Source: Fistularia commersonii | Lineage: Eukaryota; Chordata; Actinopteri; Syngnathiformes; Fistulariidae | Direction of reading: 5' to 3' | Assembly: GCA_037954325.1 (NCBI GenBank) | Contig: JBBMNZ010000013.1 | Span: 2,533,001 to 2,597,000 of the forward strand | DNA length: 64,000 nt | Shown: positions 57,001-64,000 of the stretch, piece after piece | Layout: each line of letters starts with the position of its first letter | How positions within the stretch are numbered: position 1 is the stretch's first letter | Program-made: the position numbers and the translations under genes | Notes under the pieces: generated by a model | Told to the model about the DNA's origin: nothing | Database searches by the model: none | What the model saw: the letters and a program-made list of their open reading frames with translations, nothing else

Positions 57001-59173
57001 CATGGAGTTTAAGTCCGTCACGTCCGGTGCGGGTGGATTACCCATGTCATCCCCGCTCATCACGGCGGTGCGGTGCAACAGTCGTATGCTCCCCGTCACC
57101 TCCTTGGAAAGCGAGGGAAAGACCATCAAACAGGAATGTGCGGCGCTGCGGAATAAAGAAACGCTACACGGGAACGGACTGCGTCTCGATTTAAAGGATG
57201 ACGTTAAGAATCACGCCGTCGAGCGAAAAAGCAACGGAACTGCGCGCGATACGAAAAAGCCGGCGGATCTAGGTTCCATCCCGCCGTGTAACGCGAGCGC
57301 AAAGTTATCCGCTCCCCCTCCCGTACCCCCGAAACCTACCTCTCCGATCAATTTCCACCCCTTGTCGTTGCCGGCTAGCTCGCCGGTCTCTCCGGTTGAG
57401 CCGAGCAAAGACGTGTTCAAGGACGGCGCGAGTCCACCAAATGGAATTCACCCTTGGGGAAGCCGCAACGGAAGCATCCAGTCGGGGCCGAGGAGGGTGT
57501 CCGTGAGCCACGAGAGCCTGTCGCCCAAAAATACAGACGCGCCACTTACCGCCTCCCTCACGTCGAGCACCTCCAAAGGCGTCCTGGGCGTAGAAAGCAG
57601 AGGGCAAGGAAAATTGGGATCGGGATCGGATCTGAGAACCAGCTCATCCAGCCTGGGTGGCAGGCTACCAGCTTCGGCCCTTAGGGGGAAGATCCAGGCT
57701 CTTCCTTGGTACATGACCCGCTCGCAAGAGATTTTGGGGACTCTTGACTACCCCTCGAGTAGCTCTATCAATGGAGATACGTCGGGATTTGGATCCGGTA
57801 TGTCCGTCGCTAGTTATTTGTCTGATTTAAACAAAACCCCCGTGAAGGACAAAGAGACATCCAGCGTCAAAGGTGACGTTTTTGAGGAGGGAGCAGAAGT
57901 CGTCATAGCCACCATCAAAGAGACCCAAGAAGTGACGTCGTTCATGAAAAAGACCGGCGAGACCAACGGGTCACATCCGAACCTGAGTTTCAAGGAGAAC
58001 AGCGTACACCTCGGCAACGTCTCGTCGGAACAGCCTCAATCGCGAACCCACTCGGCGGTGGGGTTGGGAGGCGTGACCGGCATGCAAATCGGAGGTGACT
58101 CGCCGACGTCGTCGCTCGCGGACGGCACTCCTCCTCCTCCGCAGCACCAGGAGGCCTGCGGCTGCCGCACCGTCTACGCCAACTGCTTCAGCGGAGACTC
58201 CGAGGACGGCGTCAGCTTCGACGAGGAGCTCACCGTTTATGAGTTTTCCCGCCGGACTCGCTCGAAGACGGCGCGACCCCCTCCTGCCCTTTCGCCCACC
58301 TCGCCCTCTCCAAATCCAAACATCTTGTCGCTCCTAAGGGACAATCCTCGTCCGCTATCCGCTTTCTCCACCGCCTCCTCCGAACTCAGTACCCTGGTTT
58401 CGTGTCCGGTGTCCCCGTCGTCCGCGGTCGGAGGCCCCCTTCGGTCCCTTACCAACAAGAACTACGGCGGACTGAAGGGAGGCTTTGCTTCCCTTCGACA
58501 AGACATAGATCAACTCTTGCTCGTCTTAGAAAGGGGAACGACCGACCAGGCGCAACAACCGTCTACACAAGTCTCGAGGCAGGACGGCGAAGGATCGAAA
58601 GCAGGGCCCGACCTGAATCACAACGGAAGCGAGAACCCGGGTACAAATTGTACCGGAATGACCGCGACGAGCATGACAGAAGCGGAGAAGAACCTTCTCC
58701 AAGCGGAGGCCAGGCGTTTGGCGTCCGGGTGTCAGAGGGCGACTCGCGTCGGCTGGGCTCCCGACGAAGCCCTGCGTTCGTTGTCCAACAGCTTCGGCGC
58801 ACTCGTTCAGTTGTCGGCGGCTTGCCTGCGAACAAACCCGTGCATCGGTTGCCATATCTGTCACAACGCCCGTTTAACCCGCGAGGACGAGGACAACGAT
58901 AACCAGGAGGCGATGGACAAGCTGAAGGAGATCGTGGGTCTGTATCGGGAGTTTGTCGGGGCCGTGGAGACGGCCGGGATCGGCGGCGGGGTGGCGGGGA
59001 AAACCGTCGGCCCCAACGGGTCCGGACAAAGCCAAGGGGAGAGCGACGGGGTGAGGTTACTAGCCAAACGTTGCACCGTACTCATCTCCTCTGTATTCAC
59101 GCTCACACAGCTCTTCAGGACACACACACTAGACACTCCGGATACACCAGGTAACGTACCTCTTAACTTTTAA
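43009..59173 (+). CDS. frmpd1: FERM and PDZ domain-containing protein 1
   Basis: Fifteen coding exons give 1693 residues: 43009-43115, 44936-45108, 46854-46956, 47270-47315, 48028-48132, 48584-48679, 49820-49945, 50850-50969, 51299-51432, 52084-52210, 53181-53273, 54575-54757, 55101-55248, 55485-56465, 56634-59173. All are GT-AG and phases match. FRMPD1 is a membrane-associated scaffold reported to bind AGS3/LGN. The PDZ domain spans about residues 60-142 (GFTLTKSAPLLVRDI, GILIPGDQVLQIND). The FERM domain spans about 165-480 (NVLKVYLENGQTKAFKF, SIEYFAL-like, HDYRCLFRVCFIPRDP, FISPTLL, LLVGAKYGMSQVIN). A long disordered tail follows, with CCSDSDDSTDEDD after the FERM, an Asp7/Glu12 run near residue 725-745, several PPVPPKP-type proline motifs and a conserved-looking helical C-terminus (MDKLKEIVGLYREFVGAVE). 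The tail is similar in length to human (about 1578 residues in total). Location beside tomm5 and slc25a51 favours frmpd1 over frmpd3/4. Which teleost paralogue it is cannot be decided. Confidence 0.92.
43262..43295. repeat. CA/CG dinucleotide repeat
   Basis: ACACACACGCACACACACGCGCGCGCGC in frmpd1 intron 1. Alternating purine-pyrimidine sequence of this type can adopt Z-DNA. Confidence 0.85.
44100..44740. mobile_element. Possible DNA transposon in frmpd1 intron 1
   Basis: The left end, CAGTGGTTCCTTAAGATATGAACTTAATTTGTTCC, is a repeat terminus I recall from fish. The right end, read inward, is CAGCAGCCACATAAGATACGAATG. Both share (C)ATAAGATA-GAA and are bordered by TA. Inverted-repeat identity is weak, so the right boundary is tentative. 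Confidence 0.35.
45122..45148. repeat. (GT)n microsatellite near frmpd1 exon 2 donor
   Basis: Starts 13 bases after the exon 2 splice donor. A (CA)n array follows at 45250-45298. Confidence 0.95.
46456..46711. repeat. Two (GT)n arrays in frmpd1 intron 2
   Basis: Pure GT at about 46456-46492 and again at 46681-46711, about 0.15-0.4 kb before exon 3. Confidence 0.95.
46813..46851 (+). repeat. frmpd1: (GT)n array forming the frmpd1 exon 3 acceptor tract
   Basis: About 19 GT units run straight into TAG|GAAGTCC, the exon 3 acceptor at 46853/46854. There is no ordinary pyrimidine tract; the T's of the GT repeat must serve. Confidence 0.93.
47994..48021 (+). repeat. frmpd1: (GT)n array before the frmpd1 exon 5 acceptor
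   Basis: About 14 GT units are followed by GTCGCAG|AATCCC. As for exon 3, the repeat replaces the pyrimidine tract. Shorter GT arrays lie at 47082-47101 and 47240-47254 before exon 4. Confidence 0.93.
48806..49561. mobile_element. hAT element, 756 bp, with perfect 8-bp TSD
   Basis: Flanked by GTCTAAAA at 48798-48805 and 49562-49569. The ends are CAAGGGTGTCC and, read inward, CAGGCGTGTCC. The interior has a tandem duplication: 48985-49170 and 49171-49340 share CTTTCTGTCAYATTTGAATACCACATAAAATGAG through GATATTATTCAGAAGTACAAAG. The right end has the GGGCCGTATTTGGCCCGCGGGCCGG palindrome typical of this family. No transposase ORF. It lies in frmpd1 intron 6. Confidence 0.87.
50238..50596. mobile_element. 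hAT-like non-autonomous element (CAGGTGTGACAAACTC end)
   Basis: The termini are CAGGTGTGACAAACTC and the inverse GAGTTTGACACGCG, with GGGCCACTTTTGGCCCGCTGG near the right end. It is the same family as 52348-53040 but inverted (shared GTTGCCCTCAAAGG, CATGTAACGGTAACAGTAGAAATGTAAC, GGTCAATSCRCGCGTTTGACTTATTT). It lies in frmpd1 intron 7. No clear target duplication. Confidence 0.7.
52348..53040. mobile_element. hAT-like element carrying a nested MITE
   Basis: Starts ACGTGGCAAACTCAAGGCCCGCGGGCC and ends AAAATGAGTTTGACACATCTG. It is homologous to 50238-50596 in reverse. The interior is interrupted by the element at 52688-52912. It lies in frmpd1 intron 10. Confidence 0.68.
52688..52912. mobile_element. 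MITE with TACYGTAATTTCCGGAC termini
   Basis: Left TACCGTAATTTCCGGAC and right, inverted, TACTGTAATTTCCGGAC; 225 bp. It contains AATATAAGCCGC and ATTAGCCGCATCG, motifs I recall from a fish repeat reading CGGACTATAAGCCGC. It is inserted in an hAT-like element, so it is the younger of the two. Confidence 0.72.
53556..53913 (-). mobile_element. MITE of the CTGCTC...GAGCAG family (copy 3)
   Basis: About 358 bp, reverse orientation relative to copies 1 and 2, flanked by TA. Starts TACTGCTCAAAAAAATAAAGGGAACACTTGAACAACG and ends AAGTGTTCCCTTTATTTTTTCGAGCAGTG. It lies in frmpd1 intron 11. Confidence 0.85.
54202..54279 (-). mobile_element. Terminal fragment of the same MITE (copy 4)
   Basis: Only the last 78 bases are present (AGTATTTCATAAGAATATT ... 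TTTGAGCAGTG), nearly identical to the end of copy 3. It lies 0.3 kb from copy 3 in the same orientation, which suggests a local duplication or deletion product. An hAT fragment lies between the two copies at about 54080-54165. Confidence 0.8.
54870..54886. repeat. (CA)n microsatellite in frmpd1 intron 12
   Basis: A short ACACACACACACACACA run between exons 12 and 13. Confidence 0.9.
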
Positions 59174-62100
59174 ACCGCCACCCGCTAAAAAACACACAAA
59201 GCCAAGAGATGAGACAAGAGGAAACAGCACAGACCGATCCGGTGTTTCTACCCTTGTACAGTAAGTGCCATGCACAACACGTCACACGCGTCCACGAAAA
59301 AAAAACAAAACAACAAAAAACCAACACAATATCCACACGAAATCTTAAATGAGACGACGAAACTTTGCTCGACCTCTCGGTGGACTCATGCTGTGGACTA
59401 TGCATTTGTACATATGAATTTTATAAGTATGTTATATCTATTATTTTATTACATAATATGCGTATGTATGTAAGGATGGATTGCCCATGTATGTATTTAT
59501 GTATTTATTTTTACAATATTTGCACCATGGTCTGTTTTGTGCAGATTTCTGGTGGGGAAAAAATGGATGTCACTGGAATTTCTATTTTTTTTTTTTTTTA
59601 ATTTCTTTTCTTTGAGACAGTATTATATTATCTCTGCTGCTTTGAGGTTCACGTCATTCCACAAGGTGTAATCTGTAAATTGTCAAATTCAGGTATATTA
59701 TAACAACACAATTGTCTTGCGAAATTCAGTTAACCAATTTGTTTTATATGTGCAGGAATTATAGTGCGCCATTTTAATTATTTCGTTTTTTCAGCGTTAC
59801 TATCACTTGGGGAACAAAAAAAAAAAAAAAAATACTATACCTTTGCCAAGATGAGCAAGGAGAGCACAGGAGAGACTGTTACAGATTGCACCTTTTTATA
59901 ACCTTTTATTTCTAATTTCTTGTACCACTTCCCCAATCCTGACTGACTTGGAGTGAATACTCCTTGGAAACACTCCCACAACCCAAATGTATGCAGTATT
60001 GATACTAATCTAGTTTTCATCCAAAGGACGACATATATTTATTTTCTTGGCATCTGTGGGTTTGGGTGCAGGGAGCAAAACACAGGATATTTATGTAGTT
60101 GAAATGTTTTTTGACCAGGCAGAACAGTGACTGTTAATTCTGTCCATATGTAGCAGATATCCAAAGTCTTAAAAACACTGAGCCGCACCTGTTCTCCACC
60201 ATCATTTCCTCTTTGGATACACCCCACTTTATTTAAAAGACTAACAGATGGACTGTATACGCCTACTGGGGGAAGAACTGATGATGTACGTTGACATCTC
60301 CGGATTCTGTCGCCTCTACCTGAGTTTATGGCTATGCAAACACCTCCTTCTTCACATCATACTACTGTTGTCCCCAAATTAAAAACAACACTAGCTACAT
60401 TATGTTGGCCTGAATATAATGTGCACTTTTTTGCGTTTGTAATGTGGGCCTTTGTCTCGATTTGGGATCATTTAATGCATCTTGGATTGCAACGTTCAGC
60501 AAAGTTGCATGGCATTGGAATTTTACTATCTGATGACTGTCCGTACTGCTCTCTGTGAATTACCAGTAAAAAGAAGATGTTGCTGGATCAATTTAATAAT
60601 GTCACATGTTGACTAGTGAACTCGCTCCACGCAACTAATCGTACGGCAACGGCTCATTTGATAAGCCGTGAGATTGTGTCGCTACTTCGAATAACAGTTA
60701 CTGTCAGGCAGTCGGCAAAAAAGTTCCTCAGTATTTACTTATGAAGCACAAATACGGGGGAATTAGCTGAAATAAAAACCGCACATTTTCAAATATAGTC
60801 TGGTAAGTAGCTTGGAAGGACACTTTTCAGTAGTCTGATAACGTTCTTATTATCTCTTGCATCATCAAGTTGTATTGGTTTCAATGTCCAGAGATGCTTT
60901 AAATTGTGAAACTAAAAACCAAGAGTTGGACTCAGGAACGTGATTAGTTGTTCAGTTGAAGGGCCAGTAAAACATAAATACACATACATAAAGACATGTA
61001 TCGTTTAAGAATAAAATCACACATTGATCTCGATGACCAAGGCAGTCTGATTTGTTTAGGAAGTGTTGATGGACCAAAATGTCTTTGGTCATTTTTTTTT
61101 TTCATTTTTAATATTTCATTTTCTTAAATAGTAGCCAACTTAACTACTTTACACGCATCTACATTGTAAAGTAGGGGGTAAATAAAGAACTAAACCAGGA
61201 TAACTACTCAAAATGCAGCACGGCTGGGCAAACATTTCCAATGTCTCAACATTTTTTCTTCTTTTTCAGCAAATCTGCAATAGGTATAGTGATGAGAATC
61301 ACTGAGATTAATATCAGCATCTAGTTATTGTCCTTCCATAAAATCACAAGTTGGCAATAGTGTTTTTTTTTTTTGCAGCGGTAGTTTCTCTGATTTGACC
61401 AAGAACTCCAGGGGGTGAAATGTTCAGAATCACATGATTAAACATACATTCTTGTTTCCAAAGAAATCATCTCCACTTTGACATCCCAGACCCGTTACGT
61501 TGAAAAGAAACACTTCCACCGAAGCTTTGTTGCGACTAAAGCCTCCCTGATCCAAAGTCCACATGTCAGATTGCCCTTAATCTGATCATTATCTGGAGTC
61601 TGACTTCTTGACACGGTAATCTAGAGTTGCACTCCGCTGTGCCGCCCGTGTTGTTTACAAAACCGATTCCAATAGTATTGTCCGACTCTGAACCACAGGA
61701 AAAAAAACAAAAACAAACTACAAGTATAGCGGTTTTAGGCTATAGCGTAGTTAGTTGCTTGTTTTGGCGGACTGACGTCTTAGCATGTCGAGTCCGTTCA
61801 GAGTCGCAGCATTAAATGCCCTTTGGTGAAAAATGTATAGATAGTGGAAATCGAGTACACATTTGGACAAAATTTGGACATTTGATATAAAATATAGTCT
61901 GGCGCTGAGCACATACCATGCCGAGTAGATGTTGTTACCTTTCCCTAGATATTTTTGAATTAGATAAAGCTTCGTTTCATCCGATTTCAGGATTTCATCT
62001 TCCTGACGTGAACCGATGTCTCGTAAAGATTTCTCTATCCGATATTTTTGGAAAAAAATCCTACAAAGGTCTAATCAAGGGCGATGTAGGTTGGACAATG

Positions 62101-62720
62101 TGTACAAAAACAATTGAAAATATAGGCTAAGTGGTCCCATTTTTGTGGCAGCTTGAGGTTTTTGTGCCACTGCACATTACCCCATGCCCCCGTCTTCTCG
62201 CAGCACCATTAGGGCTGAATATGTGGGCTCAAGCAGCATGCCTTTCTACTTCAGGCTGTCCAGTTCAACAAGAGCGCCGGCGTGGTGACTGGCTAGGATT
62301 ACTCAAGCTTGAAATCTGAGCCCATTATGTCAACAGATGTTATAGATGGGAGGAGAGCAAGCGTGAGCTGAGGCGATACTTTGAGAAAGCAGAGGGACAA
62401 AAAAAAAAAACCAAGAATATAGGGGTGTTGATAAATAGGAAATATTTAAATCAACTCTTTCAAACAAATACTGTTTCCGACTCTTGCGTTAGCAGAGACG
62501 GCAGGTCATATGTGGGGTTGAAGATTCCCAGGAGGAGCTCCGCGACATTCGGAGACTTCTAGAGCTCAGTTTCCTACGCAATGAGACAAACCGGGGTGTT
62601 TCAATACCATAATCCAGGCAGATCCCGGTAAAAGTTTGAGCATATCTTGTTGTTGGGAGGCAGATGAGACCACCGGCTCGTGCTGGTGAGAAACTGAAAC
62701 ATCCATAAAACAGTCTAAAA
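59174..62720 (+). other. frmpd1: frmpd1 3' UTR and intergenic sequence
   Basis: No coding exon is supported on either strand. Candidate plus-strand poly(A) signals are AATAAA at 60771-60776 (about 1.6 kb past the stop) and 61181-61186. The choice cannot be made from sequence. The remainder is unique AT-rich DNA with A- and T-runs near 59590, 59818, 61090 and 61365. Confidence 0.45.
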
Positions 62721-63215
62721 TGGGTGGGCAAACTTTTTGTCTCAGGGGCCGCATTGACTTTTAAAATTTGACAGACGGGCCGGATCAGCACACGATACTA
62801 TACATTTAAAAAAAAAGTTATTAATATTAAAAAAAGGCATTCGTTAACAGTGCTTATCAGACTTTGACATTTGCTTTGAAAATAAAACCAGCTTGGTTCT
62901 GAAGGTTCTGACATTTGCTTGCATTTCATGCACAAACACCAGTTTTTCCCTTTTAGCTTCATGTCCGGTTCATTCATGTGTGTCAGTTCGTCCACAGTAA
63001 AAGCTAAATCACAAAGCCAATCTGTGACATTCAGGTCAGGAAAATTCTCAAGTAGCTCCAAAAATGAAATAATCTCCTGTTTGAACTCCCACATTCACTG
63101 ATCCAACCATTCAATCATTCACATCAAGTATGAATTCTGTATCGATCTTTTGCGGGCCGGATTCAAAAGGTCAACGGGCCGAATGTGGCCCGCGGGCCGT
63201 AGTTTGCCCACCCTG
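62721..63215 (-). mobile_element. hAT element with transposase remnant and near-perfect TSD
   Basis: Flanks GTCTAAAA (62713-62720) and GCCTAAAA (63216-63223), one change. Ends TGGGTGGGCAAACTTTTTG and, inverted, CAGGGTGGGCAAACTACGG. The minus strand from 63094 keeps LENFPDLNVTDWLCDLAFTV, DELTHMN and DMKLKGKN, which I recognise as part of the transposase-like region of GTF2IRD2/ZBED-type (Charlie-related) hAT proteins. It is a deletion derivative of an autonomous element. Confidence 0.78.
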
Positions 63216-63679
63216 GCCTAAAACAAGCAATAGGTATAAGACAGGCCCCGGTAAAGTCAATCGACCAATGAGGTGATCCAAGTTAAATCGCAGAAAGAGT
63301 CAAGTCGCATCTAAAGAATCAAGAGCTAAGACATTTCACAGTCTGAGGTCATCTGAATACAAATGAGCGTCGGTGAAGATCTGTGTAAGATGTCTAAATA
63401 GAGCACGTCTGTCCTCACCAGAATAAGCCAATCACAATGTAAAGATTAATGATTGTAGTCTACGAGAGAAACATAGCAAAAACAAATTAAAATCAGCAGT
63501 TCAGTCAGCTTTTTGGACTGCAGTACCGCAATGTTTTCTTCTTGGTAAGAGTCCTCTACATGAGTCATGAGTATGAAAATTGGATTTTCCACTCAAAAGT
63601 CCCAGACCGGAACACCTAAATGCTAATTAATGCAACATCGAATGACCCGTTCTGGAGTTCACGATGTCCGCTTCCCTTC
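63216..63679 (-). other. slc25a51: Probable slc25a51 3' UTR
   Basis: No coding content. It lies directly past the slc25a51 stop on the minus strand, up to the hAT insertion. Confidence 0.4.
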
Positions 63680-64000
63680 TCATATGAGATTGAGCAGTAG
63701 CTCATACGTAGCATTGATTATTCCCCAAGAGAGGAAGGAACGATGGTAACTGAGGTGGGCTCCTCGGAAGAGCAGGGGTAACCTGCCGCCTCTTTCCTGC
63801 CACACCGTTAGCAGCACCTCCCTGCAAGGCTTGAAGTCTCCCCCAACCTGGGACTGAGCCTGGGACTTTACGACATTTAACGGATAGAACATGATACCGA
63901 GACCCGCCCCCAGCAAGCCGCCGCACACAAAATCGTTAACCAAATGCCCCGCTCGGGAAGGGGCTTCGGGGAGCTGCTCCTTGATGGGACCGCGAAGCCC
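63680..64000 (-). CDS. slc25a51: Mitochondrial NAD+ transporter SLC25A51 (C-terminal part)
   Basis: Partial: about 106 C-terminal codons; the rest lies beyond the right edge. The reading enters from 64000 as LRGPIKEQLPEAPSRAG and continues HLVNDFVCGGLLGAGLGIMF, then YPLNVVKSQAQSQVGG, which holds the third-repeat mitochondrial-carrier signature PxNxxK in place of the canonical PxDxxK. FRGAHLSYHRSFLSWGIINA follows and the stop is at 63680. This matches human SLC25A51 (MCART1), the inner-membrane carrier that brings NAD+ into the matrix. Any start inside the window (for example a TTG at 63943) is only a sub-frame of the larger gene. Convergent with frmpd1, as expected from the human gene order. 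Confidence 0.92.
   Translation of the reverse strand, partial: GLRGPIKEQLPEAPSRAGHLVNDFVCGGLLGAGLGIMFYPLNVVKSQAQSQVGGDFKPCREVLLTVWQERGGRLPLLFRGAHLSYHRSFLSWGIINATYELLLNLI

Noticed and set aside
61918..62130. 70-codon ORF downstream of frmpd1
   Set aside because: No recognisable family, no splice context, and the region reads as non-coding intergenic sequence.

Overview
This is a vertebrate window, almost certainly from a ray-finned (teleost) fish. The evidence is multi-exon genes with GT-AG introns, proteins that read as vertebrate orthologues, and an intergenic and intronic landscape full of fish-type repeats: hAT and Tc1/mariner non-autonomous elements, LINE tails ending in TTTATTGATCCC-type motifs, long CA/GT microsatellites and a minisatellite. 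No bacterial-type operons, CRISPR arrays or convincing RNA genes were seen. The one sequence I could not place in a known category is a decayed copy of a grhpr exon and its flanks; I did not find an unknown multi-gene system.

Layout. 1-2.3 kb: non-coding, with LINE debris. 2.4-6.2 kb (+): mrpl18, a mitochondrial ribosomal protein with 4 coding exons and an L1-type insertion in intron 1. 7.5-16.2 kb (-): ssh3, a Slingshot cofilin phosphatase with 16 coding exons, lying tail to tail with mrpl18. A CRE-like tandem array lies upstream at 17.5 kb. 17.6-22.8 kb: repeat-rich intergenic DNA, including an hAT-type transposase exon, a TA-flanked MITE and a decayed duplicate of grhpr-zbtb5 flanking sequence. 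22.8-29.0 kb (+): grhpr, 9 exons, 328 aa. 29.8-31.7 kb (-): zbtb5, an intronless ORF, tail to tail with grhpr. 33.2-33.7 kb (-): tomm5, 2 exons, 51 aa. 34.0-35.2 kb: a minisatellite of about 125 bp period. 35.3-43.0 kb: a CpG-rich, gene-poor stretch that probably holds the frmpd1 promoter and leader exon. 43.0-59.2 kb (+): frmpd1, 15 coding exons, 1693 aa. 63.7 kb to the right edge (-): the C-terminal part of slc25a51.

The order and orientation grhpr(+), zbtb5(-), tomm5(-), frmpd1(+), slc25a51(-) is the arrangement I recall for human 9p13.2, with intervening human genes (POLR1E, FBXO10, TRMT10B, EXOSC3, DCAF10) missing here. The genes do not form a pathway. Several serve mitochondria or glyoxylate metabolism (mrpl18, tomm5, slc25a51, grhpr), ssh3 acts on actin, frmpd1 is a cortical scaffold and zbtb5 a transcription factor. 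All exon models were built by hand from splice consensus plus reading-frame continuity; in every model the exon lengths sum to a whole number of codons.
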